32,755 nucleotides of DNA, taken from Bacillota bacterium. Lineage in GTDB: Bacteria; Bacillota; Clostridia; Acetivibrionales; DUMC01. The position numbers and the translations under genes were made by a program. Numbering within the stretch: the stretch's first letter is position 1; each line of letters opens with the position of its first letter. The notes beneath the pieces were generated by a model. That model ran no database searches and was not told the origin of the DNA. It saw only the letters and a program-made list of their open reading frames with translations. Of this stretch, positions 8,499-16,870 are shown in pieces. Location of the stretch: the NCBI GenBank assembly GCA_013314855.1, contig JABUEW010000041.1:1-32755 (forward strand), read 5' to 3'.

Positions 8499-9758
8499 TT
8501 ATACCTTACTTCTTTTAATATCTGCTCCCAATTCCTTTAACTTAATTTCCAGGTTTTCATAACCTCTGTCAATATAATATACATTATGTACTTCTGTCTT
8601 GCCCTTTGCTATAAGCCCTGCTATTACCAGGGCAGCTCCCGCCCGTAAATCCATAGCCTTGGTCGGTGCTCCGGTAAGGTTCGAAGTTCCCTCTATAACT
8701 GCCATCCTTCCCTCCACCTTTATATTAGCCCCCATACGTTTAAGCTCATCTACATACTGGAAACGGCAATCCCAAATCCCTTCGGTAATTGTGCTTGTAC
8801 CATCTGCCAGGCAAAGCAGGGAAGCCATCTGTGGATGAAGGTCGGTGGGAAATCCGGGATATGGAAGTGTTTTAATATTAGCCTTAAGTATTTTGTCCGT
8901 ACCCGTTACCCTTAAGCTATCCTCTATCTCCTCTACTTTAATCCCCATTTCAGTTAACTTTGCCGTAAGAGATTCCATATGCTTTGGTATAATGTTTTTT
9001 ACAGTAACACACCCTCCCGCTGCAGCACCGGCTATCATAAAGGTGCCCGCTTCTATCTGGTCCGGTATGATCGAGTGGGTTACTCCCCCTTTCAATCTGT
9101 CCACACCTCTTATTTTTATTACATCAGTACCAGCACCCCTGATATTTGCTCCCATTGCATTTAGAAAGTTTGCTACATCAACTACATGTGGCTCTTTCGC
9201 TGCGTTTTCTATTACCGTAGTTCCCTCTGCCATTACTGAAGCAAGCATTAAATTAATTGTTGCCCCTACACTGACCACATCCAGATAAATAGAGGCACCT
9301 CTTAACTTATCAGCTTTTGCGCTAATAATTCCATGCTCAATGTCAACCTGTGCCCCTAATGCTTCAAACCCCTTTATATGTTGGTCAATCGGCCTGTATC
9401 CGAAATCACAGCCCCCAGGGAATGGTACTTGTGCCTGCCTGAACCTCCCCAGCATTGCGCCTATAAGATAATATGATGCCCTAAGGCATTTTACCATATC
9501 ATATGTAACTATAAATGAATTTACATTTTTGGAATTTATAAGAACAGTGTTCCTATCTTCAAACTCAACTTCTGCACCAAGACTAATAAGCACATCAGTC
9601 AAGATCTTGACATCGCCAATATCCGGTACATTTTCTATCCTGCACTTGCCATCTACAAGAAGCGTAGCTGGTATTATAGCCACTGCCGCATTCTTTGAAC
9701 CGCTAATATAAACATCTCCATTCAAGGTCCTGCGCCCGTTAATAATAAATTTTTCCAT
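8499..9758 (-). CDS. murA: UDP-N-acetylglucosamine 1-carboxyvinyltransferase (MurA)
   Basis: Catalyses the first committed step of peptidoglycan synthesis, transferring enolpyruvate from PEP to UDP-GlcNAc in the cytosol. The 419-aa length matches the family. It opens with [11 protein letters not shown] (Lys22-Asn23 of the active site). The catalytic loop is [14 protein letters not shown], with the reactive cysteine at residue 117, the one alkylated by fosfomycin; Cys rather than Asp predicts a fosfomycin-sensitive enzyme. The closing region [17 protein letters not shown] and [10 protein letters not shown] is canonical. GGTGGAG precedes the ATG. It sits between yycI and walJ, tying wall precursor supply to the WalRK operon. 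The 245 bp between it and yycI (9759-10003) are AT-rich with short repeats of ATATTCTATATAA and no gene that I can see. Many Firmicutes carry two MurA paralogues; I cannot tell which this is. Confidence 0.96.
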   Translation of the reverse strand: MEKFIINGRRTLNGDVYISGSKNAAVAIIPATLLVDGKCRIENVPDIGDVKILTDVLISLGAEVEFEDRNTVLINSKNVNSFIVTYDMVKCLRASYYLIGAMLGRFRQAQVPFPGGCDFGYRPIDQHIKGFEALGAQVDIEHGIISAKADKLRGASIYLDVVSVGATINLMLASVMAEGTTVIENAAKEPHVVDVANFLNAMGANIRGAGTDVIKIRGVDRLKGGVTHSIIPDQIEAGTFMIAGAAAGGCVTVKNIIPKHMESLTAKLTEMGIKVEEIEDSLRVTGTDKILKANIKTLPYPGFPTDLHPQMASLLCLADGTSTITEGIWDCRFQYVDELKRMGANIKVEGRMAVIEGTSNLTGAPTKAMDLRAGAALVIAGLIAKGKTEVHNVYYIDRGYENLEIKLKELGADIKRSKV

Positions 9759-10003
9759 ACATCGTTCTCCACCTATTCTCTTATCTTTTGTTTATCTTTT
9801 GTTACTCTATTTATTGCTTTAAACAAGGAAATACTCTTAAACTGCAATAACTTCATAACCTCATACAAACTTCATAATCATATTATTAATTATATCACTC
9901 TTTTGGGATAAAATACAATATTATGAACCGGCATTTTTTCTATTATATTCTTTATATTCTATATAATTAAATATTCTATATAAAAATAATAATAGTGACG
10001 AAG

Positions 10004-10852
10004 TCAATTGATTTCTTCACCATCATAAGCTTTTAAGAATACTTCCCGCCCGTCAGCAGTAGTTATCCTCCATGCAGGACCCTGAGAAATTTCCTTGGTT
10101 TCCTGTCCATTATCTTCATTTTCAAAGCCCTTAAATCCAATATCAATAAATTTAATAGTTACGCCTTTTTTGTTGTAGAAACTTTTTAGAAGGACCTGGT
10201 GTGCAGGCATAATTGGCGAAGGCGCCTTTGTAAAACCTTTGATTTTTTTTATATTCAAGGTAATATTTGTTATACCATTTTTTGCAATACTTATACTAAT
10301 TCTATTCTCATAGATAAGAAAATTTTTATATTTTTCTATAAAAATCAATGTATCTGTATTATCTATATTTCTAATATATTTGTCAAGAATAAATCGGGAC
10401 ATGTTTATACCCATATCTGCAAGATAATCTCTCAAATATTTCTCAATGCTTTTTTCCTGTCTAATGTTAATATTATCGGACGGGTTTGTATTATTATACG
10501 TAAACGCACAACCTTCTGCAAAAGTGAGGCTTTTTTCTCCTTCTGTAATTGTTTTTTTCTCATCCAATTGTTTTAATTCTACATAGTTTTTGCCAAAAAG
10601 TTTATCTATTATTTTTTGCTTATTGATATTGCCATTTTCAAATACAAGCATTGAAGTATTTTTTTTATATGTTGGTATTTCACAAGCAGGGTCAATTATC
10701 ACTCCATTTTTCTTAAGTATGTTTATAACAGTAACAACTTCTTCTTTTGAAACATTGGTCTTTTCCCGGTATATGCCTGAATAAACTAACAGGAATACAT
10801 TTAGTATAACAAAAATAATTATCAGGATATTTTTTGCTTTTGACCAGTCCAC
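10004..10852 (-). CDS. yycI: YycI-like regulator of the WalRK system
   Basis: 282-aa single-pass membrane protein with a short cytoplasmic N-terminus (DWSKAKN), a transmembrane helix at about residues 8-25 and an extracytoplasmic domain. The MDWSKxK opening followed by one helix is the YycI signature. In Bacillus YycI and YycH bind WalK at the membrane and modulate its kinase activity. The start is GTG at 10852; the yycH stop codon is only two bases away and AAGGA lies about ten bases upstream, so the two genes are translationally coupled. The conserved YPxxLP-type ends are weak here, as usual for this fast-evolving family. Confidence 0.8.
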   Translation of the reverse strand: MDWSKAKNILIIIFVILNVFLLVYSGIYREKTNVSKEEVVTVINILKKNGVIIDPACEIPTYKKNTSMLVFENGNINKQKIIDKLFGKNYVELKQLDEKKTITEGEKSLTFAEGCAFTYNNTNPSDNINIRQEKSIEKYLRDYLADMGINMSRFILDKYIRNIDNTDTLIFIEKYKNFLIYENRISISIAKNGITNITLNIKKIKGFTKAPSPIMPAHQVLLKSFYNKKGVTIKFIDIGFKGFENEDNGQETKEISQGPAWRITTADGREVFLKAYDGEEIN

Positions 10853-10854
10853 AT

Positions 10855-12318
10855 TTAATCATCCTTTTTTTGAATCATTGGTACATTGTAATAACCGCCA
10901 TCAGGTTTTTCAACTACCCACACGGGACCTATTTTTTTGCCTATACCTGAATCTATCATGTATACAACCATAATATTTTTAACAGCAAAATCACTTAAAC
11001 GTTGTATGCTATATTTTTTGGAGATTTCGTTTAACATATCCTCGAAATAAACATTGTATTCTCTATTGTCCCTGTTTTTATCAAAATTAATAAGAAGCCA
11101 ATTACTTTCTATTATTCTTCTGCTGTTTACTTTTATTGAAATAGCGTTTTTAAACTGAGCCCCTTTTTTCTCCTCGACCTCTTCTTTCATTTCTATATTA
11201 TTGCTTATATATACTGGGTACCCATCAATCATATACTCAAATATAAATTCATAATAGTTTGGATTATCATCCTTAATTTTAACTAAATGTAGCCCAGCTT
11301 CGGTATTCATTAAATAATTCTTTATACGGCTAATAAAAATATATGCTTTTTCAAAGGCGCTCCCAATATCTCCCTTTTCCTGATCTCCTGCCCCAGGTAC
11401 ATATTTATATTCTAAAAGGCCATTGCTATAAAGCCTGTATGTATTGTTTAAATTTTTAAATACCAGGGTATTATTCCTGTCGATATAACGATCATAGCTC
11501 TCTTTTTCATTTGCAAGAATTATGGCTGCTACCTCTTCAATATCTGAAACCTTTTCTCCGAAAGAGTATGTAACAGTAGTAAACTTACGGTACTTTGGAC
11601 CGCTTACAACACATAAAACATCAGGAGGAATTTTAAATGGAAATTTATTTTCGGGGTCGATTTCTTTTATAATGTTATATTGTACGAGGCTTCTATCTGC
11701 CTCGAGCTGCCTTATTATTCCATTATAGTCTTCCACGGACATATCATTTTTTTGAAAGGGAAACACATATTTATAAAGGTTTTTTTCGCTTAATATGTAA
11801 ACAGTATTATTTTTATTAATATCTTCATCCGGTAATATTAATATTTTATAGATGCTTTCAGGATGTTCTGAAGAAGTTCCGGCAATGTTGAGAAACCACT
11901 TTACAAGACTTGTTTTTATACCGGCTCTAAATTCAAATAAAAAGCTTTTTCTTACCACCAAATTATCCCACATATTAACATTCACAGCTTGAACATTATC
12001 CGAACTAAGAATTCTTTTCAGGTATTCCTGGCCCTCGTCCCATAATTTATAAAAAATGTCTTCCTCCTCTTTTATAAGCCAATGGGCATCATTACCATTT
12101 GAAGCAATTATCCTATAGGGAATAAATATTTCATTTTTTGCTTTTTTTCCTATGTCGGTTGTATCATTCATATTGTTTCTGTTGAAAACCACAGAAAAAA
12201 AATTAAAAGGAAGCCTATGACTTTGATAAACCCACAGGATTCCTACCTGTATAATGCTTGATAATATTAAAAGAGCGAGTACAATGGATTTAACCTTCTC
12301 CTTGCTAATATAAATCAT
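10855..12318 (-). CDS. yycH: YycH-like regulator of the WalRK system
   Basis: 487-aa membrane-anchored extracytoplasmic protein with one N-terminal transmembrane helix (about residues 10-30, VLALLILSSIIQVGILWVY). The rest lies outside the membrane. Position between walK and yycI, size, topology and the early helix ending in W-x-Y support YycH; no single residue motif is decisive. YycH acts with YycI on WalK. The ATG at 12318 follows AAAGAGG. The gene lies 24 bp downstream of the secreted-protein gene, so the whole set is probably one transcript. Confidence 0.75.
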   Translation of the reverse strand: MIYISKEKVKSIVLALLILSSIIQVGILWVYQSHRLPFNFFSVVFNRNNMNDTTDIGKKAKNEIFIPYRIIASNGNDAHWLIKEEEDIFYKLWDEGQEYLKRILSSDNVQAVNVNMWDNLVVRKSFLFEFRAGIKTSLVKWFLNIAGTSSEHPESIYKILILPDEDINKNNTVYILSEKNLYKYVFPFQKNDMSVEDYNGIIRQLEADRSLVQYNIIKEIDPENKFPFKIPPDVLCVVSGPKYRKFTTVTYSFGEKVSDIEEVAAIILANEKESYDRYIDRNNTLVFKNLNNTYRLYSNGLLEYKYVPGAGDQEKGDIGSAFEKAYIFISRIKNYLMNTEAGLHLVKIKDDNPNYYEFIFEYMIDGYPVYISNNIEMKEEVEEKKGAQFKNAISIKVNSRRIIESNWLLINFDKNRDNREYNVYFEDMLNEISKKYSIQRLSDFAVKNIMVVYMIDSGIGKKIGPVWVVEKPDGGYYNVPMIQKKDD

Positions 12319-12342
12319 TTATTCCTCTTTAACTCCGGTTAT

Positions 12343-13146
12343 TTACTTAGGAAATATATTATTAAAGACATCCGATATTTTTACCATCGTGTTTATTATT
12401 TTATCTTTTATTGTTTCATTTTGAACATTGATTGTAAGAAAACTTATCTGTAAATTCTTACCTGCTTCAAGCTTTATATCTTCAGCCTTCATTTCCTTTT
12501 CGGTTCCCACTTGAATTTTATCTTTTGTTCCAGTTTCAGCTTCGGGATTTGTCTCACCATTTTCATCTATATTCAAATTCAATAACTTTACGATCTTTGC
12601 CGGTGTCTTAAAAGCAATAACCTTTAACTTGTTAATTCCTTCAAACAGCTCAATTTCTTTCGTAAACAAGCCAAATACCCCTATATTCCATCTGCTTTTT
12701 CCCTCAGTATTTTTGAATTCTTCATATAAACCGGTCTTTTCATTATACCTAGCTAAAATAACTATAATTACTTCTTCTTCACTTATTATCTCATTCTTTG
12801 CAACACCACATATTATGTTTAATTTTTTAAATACGACGTTTTGATTTGAAGCAGGCTTGGTTAATGTGACAAGGAACTGTTCCGTTTCCTTTATGTCTTT
12901 ATTGCTAATTATTTCCTGTAATACCTTTTCTAAGGGGTCTATTTCTCCTTTTTCATTTTCCCCGTCTTTCTCTATATAAACAGCATCACCTATTATGCCT
13001 TCATTCTGAATGTTTTCCCGCAAATTCGGGCTATCCGCCATTGACCCAGGAGCCTGGGAACCATTCGCAGGATAAGCAAAAGCCGGCATGGCTGTGAATA
13101 GGACAAGTATTAAAATTATCAGTATGCAAACTAACTTTTTTCGCAT
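12343..13146 (-). CDS. Secreted protein of unknown function within the wal operon
   Basis: 267 aa that I do not recognise. There is a clear signal peptide: MRKK, a long hydrophobic core (VCILIILILVLF) and a probable cleavage site after AMPAFA, near residue 24. A low-complexity linker rich in Gly, Asn and Glu follows, then an alternation of short hydrophobic strands (about 95-185) suggesting a beta-sandwich, then an acidic Thr/Glu-rich stretch and a final amphipathic segment ending in NNIFPK. No cysteine pair or lipobox is present. It sits between walK and yycH, where Bacillus has no gene. The 133-bp gap after walK contains TGTATAAT and TATAAT elements, so an internal promoter is possible. A role in sensing or wall remodelling is only a guess from position. 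Confidence 0.75.
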   Translation of the reverse strand: MRKKLVCILIILILVLFTAMPAFAYPANGSQAPGSMADSPNLRENIQNEGIIGDAVYIEKDGENEKGEIDPLEKVLQEIISNKDIKETEQFLVTLTKPASNQNVVFKKLNIICGVAKNEIISEEEVIIVILARYNEKTGLYEEFKNTEGKSRWNIGVFGLFTKEIELFEGINKLKVIAFKTPAKIVKLLNLNIDENGETNPEAETGTKDKIQVGTEKEMKAEDIKLEAGKNLQISFLTINVQNETIKDKIINTMVKISDVFNNIFPK

Positions 13147-13279
13147 TTATATTTACTCCCGGAAACAAATTTTTTAAATACCTAATTATTAATAATAAAT
13201 AAACAAAATTATATACTTCTCTAAGATAAATTATACAATTTTTCTATTACAACATTATTACATGGTATTTAAAAATGAA

Positions 13280-15133
13280 TTACATGCTTCCGGTTAAACT
13301 AATGCTTTCTTCCCTCTCTATCAGTGTCCTCATTGCCGGAAGTTTCAACAAAACCTCCGTACCTTTACCCACTTCACTACTAATAGTGAGTGTTCCTCCA
13401 TGGGCTTCAGTTATTTCCTTGGCAATGGAAAGTCCTAATCCTGTACCCCCCATTTCCCTCGAACGCGCCTTATCCACCCTGTAAAACCTTTCAAATATCC
13501 TTGGCAAATCCTCTTCAGGAATGCCTATGCCATTGTCAATCACTTTAGCATATACCTCGGTATAAGTCTTGCCGATATAGACTGATATTTTACCGTTTTC
13601 GGGAGTATATTTTATTGCATTACTCAAAAGATTTAAAATAACCTGTTCCATTCTATCCTTATCGGCTTTTATAGGTGGTATTTCTCCAATGACGTAACAC
13701 TCAAGCTCATGGCCTTTATTTTTGGCTTCAATTTCCATTCTATTAACCGAAGACTTTACAATATCTACAAAAGATACCTCTTTCATATTCCACTTAGTTT
13801 GTTTGTTATCCAGGCTTGAAAGCTGTAAAAGGTCTTTTACCAGCCTTGTCATCCTGTCAGCTTCCGTATCTATTACTCTAAGGAACCTCTCAGCTGTATC
13901 CTTATCCTCAAGATCACCATCTAACAATGTTTCGGTGTAACTTTTAATTGTAGTAAGAGGTGTCTTAAGCTCATGTGAAACATTTGCCACAAACTCTCTT
14001 CTCATGTTATCAAGTTTCTGTTGTTCAGTTATATCATGAAGTACAGTAATTATACCCTCAGGCTTTTTGCTCTCATCGGTAAATACGGCAAAATATGCTT
14101 TTAAGATTCTTTCTCCTTCACTTATATTAACTTCCCTGCTTGTAATTGTTTCCAGGTATAGTATATCCTCAAGTTTGATGTTTAATTTATATTTTTCAGA
14201 AAATTCATTAAAGTTTAGATTAAACTCTTTTTCTCCAAGCAACTTTCTTGAAGCAGGATTAATGTGTATAACCTCTCCCTTTAAATTAAAAGCAATTACA
14301 CCATCAGTCATATAATTAAAAATGGTCTCAATTTTGTTTTTTTCCATGGAAATCTCCATAAGAGTATCTTTTAAGTTTTTAGCCATAAAATTGAAGGCCC
14401 TGGTCAATTGGCCGATTTCATCCTCAGACATTACTTCCAGGGTCTGGTCAAATTCACCGGCTGCAATTCGCCTTGCCCTATGCATCATTTTAATTATAGG
14501 TGATGTAATTGTTTTTGATAATAAATAGCCAAGTACAAGAGATATTATAATAGAAAACAACAAGCTGCTTAATATTACCCTGTTAAAACCGGCCAAAGTC
14601 TCTTTCCAGGCTTCACTGTCATATCTAAAATATAATATATAATCCCCATCAGCAAGTTTTACCAGCCTGGCGTAGTCAAAATACTTCCTGCCATTTATAT
14701 GGACCAGCTTATTTTTATCTCCTTTAATTTCGCCGTTTAAAACAGCAATAAAATTATCAGAACCTAATATTTCGTTCAAAAACAGCTTTCCGTTACTATT
14801 CCCGGCATTATAGTACCTGTCGGAAGAATATTCAACATTTAAGCTTTCTTTATTAATAACAGTATAGCTTCTGTAGGCATCCAGTATAGCAAATTCAGTA
14901 ATGGCATTCCTGCCTTTATTTACACTTAGGTATTCCAACATGTCCTCAAGGGTAGAATCACCTCTTATGGACCAATTGTCAAAACCTCTTTCAATGGCAG
15001 TTTTAAAGCTGTTATAGTTCTGTGTTTCTACCTGCCTATTCAAGAACAATCCCACAGGTATTATCAAAAAAATCGTAAGTATTATAAAAATACTCACCAA
15101 TCTCCATTGTAGGCTTCCAAAACCTAAAGACAT
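13280..15133 (-). CDS. walK: WalK-type sensor histidine kinase
   Basis: 617-aa membrane sensor kinase, partner of WalR, controlling peptidoglycan hydrolase and wall homeostasis genes in Firmicutes. Order: transmembrane helix 1 (about 12-32), extracytoplasmic sensing domain (33-180), transmembrane helix 2 (about 186-208), HAMP, PAS domain (about 266-370), HisKA with NVSHELKTPL (phospho-accepting His at about 387), and HATPase with N-box (NLLSNAIKYTPENG), G1 (DNGIGIP) and G2 (GGTGLGLSIAKE). HAMP plus PAS is the WalK arrangement. The ATG at 15133 is preferred to an in-frame TTG at 15139 because GAGAGG is six bases upstream. It begins 20 bp after the walR stop codon. Confidence 0.93.
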   Translation of the reverse strand: MSLGFGSLQWRLVSIFIILTIFLIIPVGLFLNRQVETQNYNSFKTAIERGFDNWSIRGDSTLEDMLEYLSVNKGRNAITEFAILDAYRSYTVINKESLNVEYSSDRYYNAGNSNGKLFLNEILGSDNFIAVLNGEIKGDKNKLVHINGRKYFDYARLVKLADGDYILYFRYDSEAWKETLAGFNRVILSSLLFSIIISLVLGYLLSKTITSPIIKMMHRARRIAAGEFDQTLEVMSEDEIGQLTRAFNFMAKNLKDTLMEISMEKNKIETIFNYMTDGVIAFNLKGEVIHINPASRKLLGEKEFNLNFNEFSEKYKLNIKLEDILYLETITSREVNISEGERILKAYFAVFTDESKKPEGIITVLHDITEQQKLDNMRREFVANVSHELKTPLTTIKSYTETLLDGDLEDKDTAERFLRVIDTEADRMTRLVKDLLQLSSLDNKQTKWNMKEVSFVDIVKSSVNRMEIEAKNKGHELECYVIGEIPPIKADKDRMEQVILNLLSNAIKYTPENGKISVYIGKTYTEVYAKVIDNGIGIPEEDLPRIFERFYRVDKARSREMGGTGLGLSIAKEITEAHGGTLTISSEVGKGTEVLLKLPAMRTLIEREESISLTGSM

Positions 15134-15152
15134 GTGCAACCTCTCTTATCTC

Positions 15153-15851
15153 TTAACTGTCTTTATTAAAGTAATATCCCACGCCTCTCTTGGTTAAAAT
15201 ATATTGTGGGTTAGAAGGATCCTTTTCAAGTTTCTCCCTTATTCTTCTGACAGTAACATCAACTGTCCGTACATCTCCATAGTATTCATATCCCCATACT
15301 TTCTCCAGGAGGTCTTCTCTTGTAAATATCTGTCCCTGGCGTTGTGCAAGGAACTTAACAAGTTCAAATTCTCTCAACGTAAGTTCAATTACAGAATCTC
15401 CTCGAATGACCTCATAACGGCCAATGTCTATTACCAGGTCACTGCATTTAATGGTGCCACCGGTTTTATTTACAGGCAAATCATCAATATCAGACCTTCT
15501 CAAGTTTGCTTTTATTCTTGCAATAAGTTCCCTATGACTAAAAGGTTTTGTAATATAATCATCGGCTCCCAATTCGAGGCCGAGTACTTTATCCACTTCT
15601 TCTTCTCTGGCTGTCAGCATAATAATAGGAGTGTTGATTGACTGTCTCAACTTATTGCATACAGCAAACCCGTCCATCTTAGGTAACATAATATCCAGTA
15701 AAATTAGATCGGGATTTTCTTTTAGGCCCATTTCTAGCCCCTGTTCGCCATCATATGCTTCAATTGTAGTAAAGCCTTCTTTTTTAAGATTATGTTTGAT
15801 AATATCTACAATGTTTTTCTCATCTTCAACAATGAGTATTTTTTTACCCAC
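15153..15851 (-). CDS. walR: WalR-type response regulator (OmpR/PhoB family)
   Basis: 232 aa, two domains. The receiver (1-120) has the acidic pair VEDE, the phospho-accepting Asp53 in LLDIMLPKMDG, the switch Thr in MLTAREEE and the conserved Lys in ITKPF. The C-terminal winged-helix DNA-binding domain (about 130-230) contains LTLREFELVKFLA and the recognition region VRTVDVTVRRIREKLE, close to WalR/YycF. The start is GTG at 15851, with GAGGGGGT nine bases upstream. It is the first gene of the operon walR-walK-secreted protein-yycH-yycI-murA-walJ. A promoter is proposed at 15926-15954. Confidence 0.95.
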   Translation of the reverse strand: MGKKILIVEDEKNIVDIIKHNLKKEGFTTIEAYDGEQGLEMGLKENPDLILLDIMLPKMDGFAVCNKLRQSINTPIIMLTAREEEVDKVLGLELGADDYITKPFSHRELIARIKANLRRSDIDDLPVNKTGGTIKCSDLVIDIGRYEVIRGDSVIELTLREFELVKFLAQRQGQIFTREDLLEKVWGYEYYGDVRTVDVTVRRIREKLEKDPSNPQYILTKRGVGYYFNKDS

Positions 15852-15925
15852 TCAATAACCCCCTCAAACATTTTAAGTTGTAATAAAGCCGTCAGTTTTT
15901 TGTAAGCTTGTTCTTCTATAGCTAT

Positions 15926-15954
15926 ATTATATCAATTAATTAAAACAATTTGAA
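15926..15954 (-). promoter_or_regulatory. Candidate promoter of the wal operon
   Basis: On the minus strand TATAAT (15931-15926) is a perfect -10 box. At 17 bp upstream lies TTCAAA (15954-15949), a four-of-six match to the -35 consensus. The expected start leaves a leader of about 70 nt before the walR GTG. Confidence 0.5.
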
Positions 15955-16053
15955 TGTGTATTTTAAAACAAAAATGTCATAATATTGTAATATAGTTGTA
16001 TAAATTAACATTGCAATAACATTAGACTTGCTATAGTATAAATTTGTTCCCTA

Positions 16054-16381
16054 TCAAAAAGAGTGACCGGTAACATGATAAGCATAAAGCAGTGTGTCCA
16101 CAAAATCTAATTTCCCTTTGCTGTAAAGACTTAATGCTTCTTTTAATACTTCAAGATCATCAACTTCTAGGTTTCCGTACTCAAAAAGCTCTCTCAAGGT
16201 ATCGCTTATCTCATCATTTTTTACTTTATACACTTTTTCAAGCACATATACAATTTCAGCTATCACTTCATTTTGGAACAAATACTTCATTGTTTTCTAA
16301 TATCTCCGTAGCTTTTTCTGCTAATTCTTCTGTATCATTTAAAAGATACCTTAAAACTATATTTGCATCAATTATTTTCAT
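16054..16381 (-). pseudogene. VapC-type PIN-domain toxin, frameshifted
   Basis: PIN-domain ribonuclease toxin, broken. From the ATG at 16381 the frame reads MKIIDANIVLRYLLND, with the first catalytic Asp, up to EVFVP, then meets a stop. Removing one A from the four-A run at 16271-16274 restores VPNEVIAEIVYVLEK and the later LDFVDTLLYAY, so the acidic residues expected of a PIN active site are all present across two frames. The downstream frame ends early, at VTGHSF; a shift in the adjacent T run would continue with FDRE, as PIN proteins usually do. The start overlaps the antitoxin stop by 14 bp, the usual toxin-antitoxin coupling. Mutation, sequencing error in a homopolymer, or programmed slippage are all possible. 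Confidence 0.75.
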
Positions 16382-16616
16382 ATCTTTCCACCGCTGCATT
16401 TGCCCAAGCTTCATTTTCTTTTTCTCGAAGCTCTTCATTTTTATATCTTGCTAGCGCTCCCCGTACTCTTTTCTTTTTCTGCTCTTTTAAATCTATATTC
16501 TCCATATTTTCATATGGCAATATGATTATCTCAACTTTTTTACTTCTTAATTCTTCCGGAATATCTATTATACTAGCCAATACATCACTATTTGCAACTT
16601 TTCTAACAAATTTCAT
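16368..16616 (-). CDS. VapB-like antitoxin of a VapBC-type pair
   Basis: 82 aa. The N-terminal half, MKFVRKVANSDVLASIIDIP then VEIIILPYE, resembles the swapped-hairpin DNA-binding part of small antitoxins paired with PIN toxins. The charged C-terminal half (KKRVRGALARYKNEELREK...AWANAAVERYENN) is the expected toxin-binding tail. AAGGAG precedes the ATG. The gene overlaps the start of the frameshifted PIN toxin. In VapBC systems the antitoxin binds the toxin and represses the pair's promoter; a TATAAT at about 16668-16673 is a candidate for that promoter. The subfamily was not resolved. The 254 bp downstream of the S-layer-like gene and upstream of this one hold no other gene. Confidence 0.65.
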   Translation of the reverse strand: MKFVRKVANSDVLASIIDIPEELRSKKVEIIILPYENMENIDLKEQKKKRVRGALARYKNEELREKENEAWANAAVERYENN

Positions 16617-16870
16617 AATCTCTAACTCCTTCCATCTAATCTAAAGCAAAACCTTTACTTAAATATATTATACCATATAACTTAATATTGTAATACAATC
16701 AGTTGCGAATAGCTTGCGAATAATCGGAATTTTACATTGATTTTTAAGCAAAGTCCTAATATCCCTCTATAATCCATACTTCTGCACATAAACAATCAAG
16801 GCTCCTGTTATAAATCAAATTTATGTCCTTCAAATTTATGCCCTTTTATTTTTATCATTACGCCAGTTCA

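Noticed and set aside
8845-9288. 147-codon plus-strand frame opposite murA
   Set aside because: Antisense of a conserved enzyme; no family features and no start signal.
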